Source: Porphyra umbilicalis (Eukaryota; Rhodophyta; Bangiophyceae; Bangiales; Bangiaceae). From it: a stretch of 64,000 nucleotides of DNA. Both the position numbers and the translations under genes were made by a program. The stretch is taken from assembly GCA_002049455.2 (NCBI GenBank), contig KV918790.1:365721-429720 (forward strand). Direction: 5' to 3'. Below the pieces are notes generated by a model. That model made no database searches. It was not told where the DNA came from and saw nothing but the letters and a program-made list of their open reading frames with translations. Below, piece after piece: positions 52,551 to 62,394 of this stretch. The number at the start of each line of letters is the position of its first letter. The first letter of the stretch is position 1.

Positions 52551-54399
52551 CGCCGCCGTCGCCGCCGCCGCCGTCGCCGCCGCCGCCGCCGTCGCCATTG
52601 CCGCCGCCGGCGGGCGACGGTGGCGTCGGCGACGGCGGCGGTGACGGGGGCGACGGGTTGGCCTCGTCGGCCGCGGCGGCCGCCGCCGCTGCCTCCGCCG
52701 CCTCCCCCCCGTCATCGTCGGGGCTGTCGCCGTCGGCGCGGGCGGCGGCGGCGGCGGCGGCGACGGCGGCGGCGGCGGCGGCCGCAGAGGCGGTCGACGC
52801 CCGCGTGTCGTCAGTGTCGGGGCTCCCGGCGGCGGCGGCGGCGCCGCCGCCGCCGCGGCCGCCGGCGGGGTGCGTCGGCACTTGCGTGTGAAAGGGCGGG
52901 CTCCCCCGCCGCTCGTCGTCGGCGGCGGCGGGGCTGGGAGCGGCCGCGGCGGTCGGTGCGGCGGCAGCGGCGTGTGGGGCGCCCGCGGGGGCGGCCGCCG
53001 CGTCGGGCGAGCTCGGTGCCGGGGGGGTGGACCCGTCCACAGGGGGGGTGGACCCCTCCGCGGGGGAGGTGGACCCCTCCGCGGGGGGCGTCGACCCATC
53101 CGCGGGGGAGGCGGACCCTCTCGCAAGGGAGTTGGACCCGTCCGTGGGGGGGGGCGACCCGTCCACAGGGGAGGCGGACCCGTCCGTGGGGGGGGCCGAC
53201 CCGTCGGCAGGGGCAGAGCGTCGCCGTCGACTCGCCCTCCCGGCCGCCGCCGGCCCCGCTCCCTCTGCGTCCGCCGCAAGCGCCGTCTCTGCCGCCCCCC
53301 CCCCCCCCCCCCCCCCCCCCTACACGCGTCGGAGCTCCCCGTCGACGGCGGCACCTCGAGCAGCGAGTTGACCACCGCCTCCTGGTCCGCCCACTCGCCG
53401 CCGCCGCCGGCCACGTCCCCCTCCCCCCCCCCCCCGCCCCCGGCGGCGGCGGCACCCCCCCCCCCCCCCCCCCCCCCCAGGGTGCGCACCATGCGCCACC
53501 GCCGACGACGCTTCGGCGGCACCGCCGCACTCGCCGTCGCCGCCGACCGTGACCAGCGCGCCGACGTACGCTTGGGTGGGGCCAAAGAGGTCGGCGGTCG
53601 CCGCGCCGTCGGCGGCCCCGCCGGGGGGGAGCAACCCCTCCTCCCCTGCGCACACGTCGGGGGGGGGGGGGGGGGGCGCCGCCGCCGGCGCCGCCACCGC
53701 CCCACCGTCGGCGGCGGCAGCGGCGGCGGCGGCGGCGGCGGCGGGGGGGGGGGGGGGGCGGCGGCCGCCGCCACGCCGCCGCTGCGGCCGGCGGGGGTGC
53801 CCGCCCCCGACGCGCGCGCCGCGCGCGCGCGCTTGGCGGCGGACCGCTTGCGGCGGCGCCGCGCGTCGCTGTCGGCGCCGCCGCGGGGCGTTGCCCCCGC
53901 CGCCCGGTCAGCGTCGGGCGCCCCCCCCCCCCCCCCACCGTCGCCGGCGCCCCCCCCCCACCGCCGCCGCCGCCGCCTCTGCATCCGCCGCTGCCGCCGC
54001 CGCGGCCGCGGCCTCTGCCGACGCCGGTCGGTGCCCCTCGGGCGTCCCCCACACCTCTTGCGCGTCCGTGTCGGCCGCGTCTTCCTCCCCAGACCCAGAG
54101 GGGGCGCCACCCCCCCCCCCCCCCCCCCGCCCCCCCCCCGGCCGGCGGCGTGCCGCTCGACGGCGGCGCGCCCGGCGGCCGCACCACCGCCGGCGGGGGT
54201 TGGGCAGAGAGGGAGAGCGGCGGTGGGCGCCCGCCGGGCGTGGTCGACCAGGGGGGGGGGGGGGGGAGCCCCACCGCCGGGGGGGGGCGCCGAGCAACAC
54301 GCGCCGCGCGGCTTCGCCCTCGGGGGCCGTCTGCGTCGCCGCGGGGGGGTCCTCGTCGTCGTCTGCGGCCGCGTCGACAAAGGCGGGGGGGGGGTCCAT
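50453..54399 (-). CDS. Probable large Ala/Pro/Gly-rich nuclear-type protein, frame broken at homopolymers
   Basis: No single ORF covers this, but islands of ordinary protein occur in order on the minus strand. They are MDPPPAFVDAAADDDEDPP (start 54399), EEDAADTDAQEVWGTPEGH, a basic KRSAAKRARAARA, DLFGPTQAYVGALVTVGGD, ADQEAVVNSLLEVPPS, an eight-residue DGSTPPAE-type repeat (53.0-53.2 kb), LSPAREAELAADLAGLDAED, DDAWTKSLRAIAAANGCAD and the end HAGVADPWASDADPLASD before the stop at 50453. They lie in different frames separated by long C or G runs, for example G25 at 51281-51305. I infer one gene with indels in homopolymers or unseen introns. Basic clusters suggest a nuclear protein. No domain is recognised. 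Confidence 0.45.
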
Positions 54400-54920
54400 C
54401 GTTGATGGGGGGGGGACGGGCGCGACGGGCGCGACGGTAGGAGGGGGGGGGGGTGACGGTAGGAGGGGGGGGGGCTGACGGCAGGAGGGGGGGGGGGGTG
54501 ACGGCAGGAGGGGGGGGGGCTGACGGCAGGAGGGGGGGGGGGTGACGGCAGGAGGGGGGGGGGGGTGACGGCAGGAGGGGGGGGGGGTGACGGCAGGAGG
54601 GGGGGGGGGTGACGGCAGGAGGGGGGGGGGGGTGACGGCAGGAGGGGGGGGAGGGTGACGGCCAGAGGGGGGGGGGAGGGCGGGGAGCACCCGGCCAGGG
54701 GGCACGGCGCGGTCGTCGGCGAGGGGGCCCTGGGGGATTCTCGGGCGCGCCGCGGGCGCGCGCGACCGCCGCGGGTCGGCGCGCCACGGCGCGGGTGCGC
54801 GCGGCTTTGGTTTTGAAAAAAAAAAACCGGCGGGTGTCAGACACTTATGCGCTTATCCTGTCGGCCGATGCAGTTGGAGCTGGGGTTCGCAGTAGCGCCC
54901 CTATGTGAGGGGCGTGGGGC
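54400..54920. other. Upstream region of the low-complexity gene
   Basis: Most of it is the G-rich minisatellite annotated separately. From about 54840 the base composition drops to normal. No gene was recognised. Confidence 0.5.
54432..54680. repeat. G-rich minisatellite, about eleven 22-23 bp units
   Basis: Units of gacggcaggag plus a run of 8-13 G and gt or ct are repeated about eleven times. It lies directly upstream of the minus-strand gene start, so it may sit in its promoter. The G strand could form quadruplexes. Confidence 0.92.
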
Positions 54921-55775
54921 CAGGGTTGTAAGTTCATGTTGAATCTACAGATGGTTCGATGAATCAGGTTGATTTCAAGAAACGAACCAAACCAAACGAC
55001 AAACGACTTGGTTGTATTTATTCCTAATTGCCCGGGCAGACAGGAGCTTTCGTTGACCACTTCATATTGATCAGCCAGGTGGTTCGGCGCTGTGCGGCCG
55101 CTCTGACTGCCTCGTTGCCATACCCCCTGCGGGTCAGTCGCGCTGAGAGTTCTGCTCCCAGACCCTCCTTCATATCAACTGTTGCCAATCGGATGTGTAG
55201 CACCCTAGGCCCTGAGTACGTAGATCGATTCATCTGCTGTAAACGTGTGCGTGAATCATAGCCTTTTTGGCTGGAGGATGGATGGGTCGTGGTCGCACCC
55301 AGGATTGAGTGGAGTGCAGCAAGCTGCTTCTCCGACAACGGGGCATCCACTCGCCCTCAACGCCCGGTCTACACGTATCGGTGGTTGGTCCTTTCTGTTT
55401 GGTCCCCCCGTCTCCGTTACTGCGCGGAGGCCCAGGCGGTTGTCAACGTCGTCGCCCCGGCGTCGGCTCGTACCAGTCGTTTGGATTGTGTCGCGGTGGT
55501 GGGGCAGGAAAGCAGGGCTCTGTCGCCGGGACTGCAGCAGGCCTGCTATGCACACGCTACATCGGCTTGGCGACTCAAGCTCGATGGAGCTCGAGTCAGA
55601 CAACCCGACTTCCCCAAGCACAATCCCAACTACATTAAACGTGGCATACTAAGTATTACGCGGAACAAGTATGCCCTTTGACATGTTGCGTTCAACCTGA
55701 ACGCTCCAGCGTTCGAGTGAATCAGGTTGAATTCCGTTCATGTTTGGCAAACCAAACCAAACGCTGACAACCCTG
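54921..55775 (+). mobile_element. hAT-like non-autonomous transposon, copy 2
   Basis: This 855-bp copy has ends CAGGGTTGT and ACAACCCTG and is homologous over its full length to 25109-26452, inverted, without the nested insert. The flanking 8-mers (CGTGGGGC left, GTGCTGGG right) do not match, so the target duplication is missing, perhaps through later rearrangement. No transposase is encoded. Confidence 0.92.
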
Positions 55776-56637
55776 GTGCTGGGCACCAGGTAATCATGAA
55801 CTTGAAATAGTGGAATTATCCATGCTCTATGCGCGCTCTATCCGCGCCTCGGCGTCGAGGGACGCGGGGCGTTAACAGCGCCCTAACAGCGCCCTAACAG
55901 CGCCTTAACAACGCCCCTCAATAGCGCCCCGGGCGCTCTTCCCAACCCTAAAGTTTGAGCCGAGCCTCGGGGCGCCCTCGAGGTTGATTGGCTCTCTCCG
56001 CGCTTGGCCGGATCTGCCCGTGACGCTGCCACAGCGGTTGTGGCCGCCAGCCCACCGCGGTTGTGCGCCGCGGATCCCGGCCTTGGCCCGCCGCGCGGCC
56101 TGTGCCGGCATGACCGCCGCGCCGCCTCGCGCGGTCCGTCTCGCCACACGCCGCACCCGTGCAGGCGGCGTCGGGCGGTCGCATGGGGATCGGCGGCCGG
56201 GCCCGCACGCCCCCCGCGTCGGGCTGACTGCGACGCGCGTGCGAGCGGCGCCCGCCGCCGCGACCGACCACGACGCGCCACTGTCGGGGTGGAGGCGCGG
56301 CGAGCTGCCGCCCGCTGGGCACCGCCCGTGCTGGCTCTCCTCCGTGTGGGGCGCGAGCGCCGTACACGCAGCAGGTGTGGCTGCCACGACCGCCACTTTG
56401 ACCGAGCAGACCGTCTTGCGTGTCCTACTCCAACGTTGCTTGCCCAATTGTCCCTCCACCTGCTCCCCCTCCGCCTTTGGTCTTCTCCATCCCTCTTGTC
56501 TTGCCCTCCTCCCCCGCTCTCCTCTTACCTCCCCCATTATCCTCCTGCTCTCTCGCTCTCTTGAGCCCCTTCTGCTCGCCCCTCCTCCCCCATATCTCCC
56601 CCTTCGTCTGCCACTGTTTTCTCGACACGCTGGGACC
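55776..56637. other. Upstream region of the acid phosphatase
   Basis: An 11-bp unit (aacagcgccct) is repeated about four times at 55871-55914. The acid phosphatase frame is open upstream to 55984, but that part is not like a signal peptide. A pyrimidine-rich leader (56450-56620) precedes the ATG. Confidence 0.5.
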
Positions 56638-58356
56638 ATGACGCCACGGTACCACCCCTGCCGGCGATGCGGCACGCCCCGCCTGGCCACCGCAGCTGTC
56701 GTCGCGGCGGCGACCCTGCTCGTTGGCTCCGCTTCCCCCTCGAGTGCCGAGCTGATTCAACTGCAGGTCATCCATCGGCACGGCGCTCGGACGCCCTTGA
56801 ACAAGGACGCGGGGCTGTCGGTGGCGGGCTTTGAGGGCGGCGCGCAGCTGCTCGGCGAGGGCGTCGAGCAGCTGGAATTGCTCGGCAAAACCGTCCGTAA
56901 CGTGTACCTGCTCGACACGCAGTCGGCAATTGTCGGCGAGACGTTTAAGGACGGGGCGGTACTGGCAGGCGCCACCGGCGCGTATAAGCGGCCGACCGAC
57001 TTTCGCGCCGTGTCCTCTGCGCTCGACCGCACGCTCGCCTCGTCGCGCGCGTTTGTCGCCGGCCTCTACCCCGCCGATGAGACGCGGGTGCCGACCTACA
57101 TGTTCCACAACGACCCAGACGACTACCTACTGCGGGGACACGCGCTGTGTCCGTCGCACGCGGCCAAGGTGCGGTCGTGGTACGGGAGCGACGAGTTTCG
57201 GGACGAGGAGGAGCGGAGCGCCGCCCTCCGCACCAAGTGGGCGGCGCTCGCCGGCGTGGAGGACGACAGTTTGGCCAACTGGTTCAACGTGTACGACCGG
57301 GTGTTCCTCCATCAGTACGGTTTGAAGAAGAGCAGCGGGCTGCCGACACAGGTGCCCAGCAACGAGTTTGAGGCCATCCAGCGGCTGGCCTCGTGGCTCG
57401 AATCCAACAAGTACGGGCCGGTCAATGACGGGCACCTGGTCGCCTCTGCCCTTCTTGGGGAGGTGCTCGAGCGGGCAAACGCCGCCGACGCCGCGGCGCC
57501 GAGCCTCTCCCGTCCCGACGATGAGAGCGACGCGGCGGCTGTGGCGGCGACGGTCAGCGATGGCGACGCGGGGGTGGCGCAGGACAATGACCTCCCCCGC
57601 GTGCACCGGCTGATCGAGTACTCGGCACACTATCCGACGCTCCTCGGCCTCCTGACCGCCCTCGGCATCCCCCTCTCCGAAGTGGAGCCGGATGGGGCGT
57701 TGCCCAACTTTGGGGCGGCCCTCCTCCTCGAGCTCCACCGCTCCCCCAACGAGCGCACCACGCTCGCCGCCCGCTGGTACGGGGGCGGTGTGCGGACGCC
57801 ACGGCCGGGACTGACCTATGACCATTTCCTGACCAATGTCAGCAACGCGGCCTTGTGTGGGGACGGGGCGCCCCGCGACGGGCGGTGCCCCCTCACCGAA
57901 GTCGCCGGCCGCACCGCGGCCCGCGTGGCTTCCTCCGCCGCCGAGTGGTGCGCGGCGTGTGGCAACACGGACGAGTCGCCGCTGTGCTTTGCCGCCGCAC
58001 GCGGCGTGGCATCGTCTGCAGACCGTGCGGACCGGGGCGGCGGCGGCGACGACGACGACGGCGGCGGGGGGGGGCTCGCGCGGGGGGTGGTGGCCGTGGT
58101 GGCGTTTGTGGGGGGGGTGGTCGTTGCCCTCGCGGCCGTGATGGCGGTCACATGGCTCCGCGGCCGCCGCGTGCGGCAGTCGTGGGCGGCGGGCGCCGCG
58201 CCGATGGGTGCGGCGGGGGCGGCCAAGGAGGGCGAGGGGGGGGTGGGCTGCCGCATGGGCGGCGGGCTGGAGGGGGGGATGGGCGCCGCGGGGGGGGCGG
58301 CGGTGGGCGTGGTCGCCCCGCGCTCCTTCCGCGGCGATGTGCCGGTGGCGTTGTGA
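56638..58356 (+). CDS. Membrane-anchored histidine acid phosphatase
   Basis: The enzyme hydrolyses phosphomonoesters through a phosphohistidine. The active-site motif is RHGARTP (residues 47-53), with the nucleophile at H48, and the second histidine is probably H331 in EYSAHYPTLLGLL. The ATG at 56638 gives a signal peptide (LATAAVVAAATLLVGSASPSSA), so the catalytic domain is lumenal or extracellular. About 20 hydrophobic residues near the C-terminus (VVAVVAFVGGVVVALAAVMAV) followed by RGRRVR form a type I anchor with a short Gly/Ala-rich tail. Several cysteines cluster late in the ectodomain. Total 572 residues, one exon. The animal lysosomal and prostatic acid phosphatases have the same plan. 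Phosphate scavenging at the cell surface is an inference. Confidence 0.92.
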   Translation: MTPRYHPCRRCGTPRLATAAVVAAATLLVGSASPSSAELIQLQVIHRHGARTPLNKDAGLSVAGFEGGAQLLGEGVEQLELLGKTVRNVYLLDTQSAIVGETFKDGAVLAGATGAYKRPTDFRAVSSALDRTLASSRAFVAGLYPADETRVPTYMFHNDPDDYLLRGHALCPSHAAKVRSWYGSDEFRDEEERSAALRTKWAALAGVEDDSLANWFNVYDRVFLHQYGLKKSSGLPTQVPSNEFEAIQRLASWLESNKYGPVNDGHLVASALLGEVLERANAADAAAPSLSRPDDESDAAAVAATVSDGDAGVAQDNDLPRVHRLIEYSAHYPTLLGLLTALGIPLSEVEPDGALPNFGAALLLELHRSPNERTTLAARWYGGGVRTPRPGLTYDHFLTNVSNAALCGDGAPRDGRCPLTEVAGRTAARVASSAAEWCAACGNTDESPLCFAAARGVASSADRADRGGGGDDDDGGGGGLARGVVAVVAFVGGVVVALAAVMAVTWLRGRRVRQSWAAGAAPMGAAGAAKEGEGGVGCRMGGGLEGGMGAAGGAAVGVVAPRSFRGDVPVAL

Positions 58357-58956
58357 GCGGCGCCGGTGTTTGCCGGGTAGGGGCTCGGGTGAACGGCACG
58401 GATTTTGTGAGGCACTGCGCGTATAGCTGTATACCGCTAACCCTTTTTTTTTTTTTTTACTGCACCTTTTGGCCGTCGCTTGGACAGGGGCAGGACGGCT
58501 CGGCTGCGTCCCCAGTGCTTGCCGCATGTTGCCGTTCACGACGGCGCACTATGTAGAAAAGAGATGCCACACGCAATCGGCTGTGGGCGTCTTCACGGCC
58601 TTTTTTCTCATCCAGGCAACACGCTGCGTTCGGATCAAGACAAGGATCATCAGAAACCTGTGCCCACCGTCAGACCGTCCATCAATATTCTCGACCGGCG
58701 GTTGGCGGTTCTGACCGGCATCTCAACCGGGCTGTTGACCGGCCGGTTGGATGAGCGTTTTGATTAGCGAAGCTTCTATGCTGCTGTCGGAACACGTGGC
58801 GTTTTGCCCCCGGATGGCAAACGTTGATTGGCGCAAAGGGTGGGCCGAATCTTTAAAAGTATTGGCTGTCGGCTAGATCAGGACCGCATCATGCTTGCTG
58901 GCGAGGCAGCGCACGTGGCGCCTGTTGGATGGTGTGTCCAGCAGTACAGTGGGTCT
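58357..58956. other. Intergenic, no gene recognised
   Basis: A T14-15 run lies near 58445. Open frames on the plus strand (for example 58469-58767) have no recognised motif. Confidence 0.5.
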
Positions 58957-58958
58957 TA

Positions 58959-59195
58959 CAGTCAATATCCGCTTATATGGCACCCTTGTGCACTTTGTAG
59001 CCCACCTTGTGTTTCAAGAAAAATATTCTTTGACGAAGGCTACTTCCTGTCGTTTCCTGGATCGGGCCAATGATATGCGTTGTTTCCGCACAATCGTCCG
59101 CTGCTGCTCTCTGGTGCGTCCTCAGCGATCGCGATCCTCCCAGTTATATGGCAGGGTGCCATATAACTGGGACGCATATAACCGGATATTGACTG
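58959..59195. mobile_element. Tc1/mariner-like MITE 1 with internal palindrome
   Basis: The 237-bp element is bounded by CAGTCAATATCCG and its inverse and flanked by TA on both sides (58957-58958, 59196-59197). TA targets and CAGT ends are typical of Tc1/mariner. It contains a 16-bp perfect palindrome with a 3-nt loop at 59138-59172. No coding capacity. Confidence 0.85.
59138..59172. repeat. Perfect 16-bp stem-loop inside MITE 1
   Basis: Arms tcccagttatatggca and tgccatataactggga flank ggg. Its ttatatggc core also occurs next to the left MITE end. Confidence 0.92.
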
Positions 59196-59249
59196 TACCA
59201 GCCAGGTTTCCTGGTTGGAGTTTGCCTCCAACATACCCCCACCCCCCCT

Positions 59250-59951
59250 TCACACGGTGTCTTTTTCCCCGCAGAACCCCGGGCATTTTGACAGGCATGT
59301 GAACGATTCGAGCGCCTTGGACAGGTCCGGAAACTGGGAGAAGGAACACATGATGATGGCGTGGCCCCCCTGACGAACGCTGGACGTCACATAGTCACAC
59401 AGGACCCCGCGGTCGCCGTCGTTGAAGACGTCGTGGTCAGAGTTGTCATTGCCAGCGACACGCCGCGTGTTCCACGGAATGTCCGTCAACAGCAGCTGGA
59501 CGCGCAGCTGGAGGCGGAATATGAGGAACCACCAAAAGTCGACCTCGAACGTGTGGCACTCCCGTGCCAGAGCCCGGTCGACCACCTTGAAGGCGTCACG
59601 CTCCGCGTCACTCAAGCCGGCCACCAGCCCGACGGAGGTGTCTGTCGGTAGGGCCCCTTCCGGCGCGACGGGGGCACTCGCAGGGTCGGCGGGGCCCACC
59701 TCGACCGGCAAACGCAGCTGCTTCAGGTAGCTCGTCAAGACGGGCGCCAGCCCACCCACCAGCACGCGCCGGGGTCGAAGGAAGGACGCGCCGGTCAAAC
59801 GCCCAATGTCGGCTCGCAGGGACAGCGGGTTGTAGGCGTCCGACCAAACGTCCTTGCGTTGGAAACGGCAACGATGTGCTCGACGAAGCTGGCGCGCCAA
59901 AAATGGACCTCCCGGCGCCATCCTGCCATCCCGACATCGGCGACGGACCAT
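59250..59951 (-). pseudogene. Methyltransferase-like fragment, probably element-derived
   Basis: The minus frame (233 residues) carries VQLLLTDIPWNTRR followed by a conserved-looking stretch ending RQGGHAIIMCSFSQF. That pairing resembles a class I methyltransferase with a D-x-P-[WY] catalytic motif and the GG-x-x-[IL] strand behind it, as in DNA adenine methyltransferases. Methyltransferase domains of this kind are carried by some DIRS-like and other retroelements, which would fit the repeat-rich setting. The substrate-binding N-terminal part and a convincing start are missing. The assignment is tentative. Confidence 0.4.
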
Positions 59952-60248
59952 CGCGTCGCGCGAAGTGGCGCTCGGCGCACTTAGAGCGCGCTTGCGCTCG
60001 ATCGCTAGCTAATGTGGGATACGGGCATGTGATTGGTCAACCAGGTTTGCGTACATTGATCCCCAGTTCGGGCCTGGGAAAGGTCGCGGTCGGGCCCGAA
60101 ATATGCGACCTGCGCGGGTAAGGTTCCTGGGGCACCCCTGAACTAAATTCGCCTAATCCTTCGGGCCCAATGTTTCCCGAGCCATAATAACCTGTAGTTG
60201 ACCGGTGGGAACAGGTTTTTGAAGATGGTGGTCTGCGACCCGCAGCTA

Positions 60249-60676
60249 CAGTCAATCCCCGACCTTGTCACACCCGGTACAGTCGTTATGCATTTTCATG
60301 GCAGGGGTGCGCCACAAAAGTAGCACCCTCTTTCACTCCGAGATCGCGAGAGATCGCGGTCCTGAGGCTCTGGGGGCCATTCACTTGTAGAGCATGCTCT
60401 CCAAGTGAATGGCACATAAGCGAATAATGACTGTATAGGCCCAGGTGGGCCTTTAACGAGTCGACCGACGATCGCCCCCAGAGAGGCGATCAAGGCACAT
60501 TCTCACGTCGCGCAAGGCTCTGAGCACCATTTCAGAGACCGACCTGCATTGATCGCATCAGGAGGGCAGCTTCTGGTCACGATTGTTGATGAAGTAGCCT
60601 TCCAAACTGGCTGTGGCAATAGTGCTGGCAGGTACAATTCGTGCCGTAGGGGTGGGCCATCATCGAGGATTGACTG
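60249..60676. mobile_element. Tc1/mariner-like MITE 2 (outer)
   Basis: Ends CAGTCAATCCCCGA and the near-perfect inverse of CAGTCAATCCTCGA are flanked by TA (60247-60248, 60677-60678). The element is 428 bp and contains MITE 3. Its terminal CAGTCAAT is shared with MITE 1. Confidence 0.75.
60280..60433. mobile_element. Tc1/mariner-like MITE 3, nested in MITE 2
   Basis: Ends CAGTCGTTAT and the inverse of CAGTCATTAT are flanked by TA (60278-60279, 60434-60435). The 154-bp element encloses a near-perfect hairpin at 60376-60413 (gccattcacttg...caagtgaatggc with a gagcatgctc centre). Confidence 0.72.
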
Positions 60677-61093
60677 TATGGAAGGGGGCCGGCCACGGGC
60701 GGACCATCTGTGATGGCGTGCAGCCTGATGGCTTGATCTTCTGCGCGAATTGGCGACGCTCCTTCGAAGCATCGCCTCTGTGCGCGTCCGAGTGTGTCTT
60801 CTGGCCGCCATCCACTGCACATGGACGCTGAGTTCCATAGCTGGGGTCAGAACAGGCGGATCGAGTTGGGCGTGCGGCGCGGCCGGTAGCTGCGTTTCTG
60901 TGCACCGCCAAGCTCTACTCCTTTCTCTTTGCGAGTACAAGAGGGCGCACCACTCTTGGTGGGGACAGCCAGCCCGTCGAGTACCACCAGCGTTGACTCC
61001 CGTCCACCCCAACGCGCTCTTTCCCACTCTCTTCTCCAAGTTCTCCCCCCAACCACACCCACTCAAGCCTCCTGCCGCGACGCAACCGCCGCC

Positions 61094-61714
61094 ATGAAGC
61101 TGCTGTACTTTGACACGGCCGGCCGCGCCGAGATGATCCGCCTGGCCTTCCACGCCGGCGGCGTCGACTTTGAGGACGAGCGCGTGCCCCAAGACCAGTG
61201 GCCGGTGGTCAAGCCGACGACGCCCCGCGGGCAGGTGCCGACGCTGACCCTCGACGACGGCACCGTCCTGACCGAGTCGGGCGCGCTGCTGCGCTACGCG
61301 GGCGCCATTGGCAGCCCGCGGCTGTACCCCGAGGACCCCACGGCGGCGGCGCGCGTCGATGAGGTTGGCGACGTGATTTATGACATGGCCCGCGCCCTCG
61401 AAGCCGCCGTCCACCAGCCGCCAGAGGTGACGGCGACGCAGGTCAAGGCGCTGCTCGCGCCCGGCGGGGCGGTGGCCACGTCGCTGGCCTGGTTGAACGA
61501 GCGTGCCGCGGCGGCCGGCTCGGGCCACCTCGTCGGCAACGCCCTGAGCATTGACGATTGCGCCATGAAGGCGATCACCGGGTGGTTGACGGTCGACATA
61601 GCGGGGGGGGCGTTTGCCGACGCCCTCGCGCCCTACCCGGCGCTGGCCAAGAGCGTCGCGGCCACGTCGGCGGTGCCCGCCATTGCGGCGTACGAGGCGT
61701 CGCTGAAAAAGTAG
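61094..61714 (+). CDS. Glutathione S-transferase, sigma-like
   Basis: The 206-residue protein conjugates glutathione to electrophiles in the cytosol. The start MKLLYFDTAGRAEMIRLAFHAGGVDFED is the N-terminal thioredoxin fold of sigma-type GSTs, with the catalytic tyrosine at Y5. PRGQVPTLTL supplies the cis-proline and TESGALLRY the glutathione-contacting Glu-Ser. The helical C-terminal domain contains LVGNALSIDDCAMK, the usual N-capping region (normally G-x-x-x-S/T-x-x-D). ATG at 61094 sits in gccgccATGA and is the only sensible start. Stress detoxification is the family role; no targeting signal is seen. Single exon. Confidence 0.93.
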   Translation: MKLLYFDTAGRAEMIRLAFHAGGVDFEDERVPQDQWPVVKPTTPRGQVPTLTLDDGTVLTESGALLRYAGAIGSPRLYPEDPTAAARVDEVGDVIYDMARALEAAVHQPPEVTATQVKALLAPGGAVATSLAWLNERAAAAGSGHLVGNALSIDDCAMKAITGWLTVDIAGGAFADALAPYPALAKSVAATSAVPAIAAYEASLKK

Positions 61715-62296
61715 GCGCCACAGGGCAAGTGTGGGTGTCGCGGAGAGCCAGTTGCCGTGCGGGGCGCGCCGGCGTGTAGGTAGTCGTGCGGGGCGCGCCG
61801 GCGCGCGGGGAGGCGCGCGGGGCGCGCCGGCGGGGAACCGTGGCGAGGCGACGCGCGCGTGGGCGTGGTGGTGGGGGGGGGCGGCGGCGATCCGAAGCAA
61901 AGGCGGGACCCGCAGACCGCGAATCCCTCGAATCCCGCTGCGATACAATTACGTGCGTCTAAAATACAGTCAGCACGGACCGCGCGTCCGCGCGCGCTCG
62001 CGACGGGGTTTGAATTCAGGTTTCAGTGACGCCACCGCCGGTGCGCGCGCGCGCGCCTTTGCGTCCTCCCGACCAAGGCATCGGCGTTGCCGTGGGGCCG
62101 CCGTCAACCCCGTCTTGCTCTACCGTCCCGCGGCGGTCGGCTCGTGGGCGCCACAGTGGCGCCGGTCGCTTCACCCACCCCTGCACTGTGTGCGGGTGAC
62201 GGTGCGTGGCGCCCCCCCCCCCCCCCCCCGCCTGCATCACGCTCACCGACGGTCCGCGCACCCCGCGGGCGCCGGCGGCGGGTGCCCGGTCCACGA

Positions 62297-62328
<32 letters not shown>

Positions 62329-62394
62329 GCCCCTGGCCGCCCCCACGGCGCCGACGTCGCCTCGCGGTCCGTCACACCCCCCCCCCCCCCCCCC
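61715..62394. other. Intergenic, no gene recognised
   Basis: Near 61760-61830 a ggggcgcgccggcg-type motif recurs three times. Long C runs precede the next gene. Nothing else was seen. Confidence 0.5.

Larger units (their letters stand above)
59952..61093. other. Intergenic with nested MITEs, upstream of GST
   Basis: It contains MITEs 2 and 3 (annotated separately). The last 300 bp before the GST ATG are pyrimidine-rich. No gene was recognised; the long minus ORF through this stretch is antisense to GST and unsupported. Confidence 0.5.

Noticed and set aside
60503-61948. 481-residue minus ORF
   Set aside because: It is antisense to the clear glutathione S-transferase.
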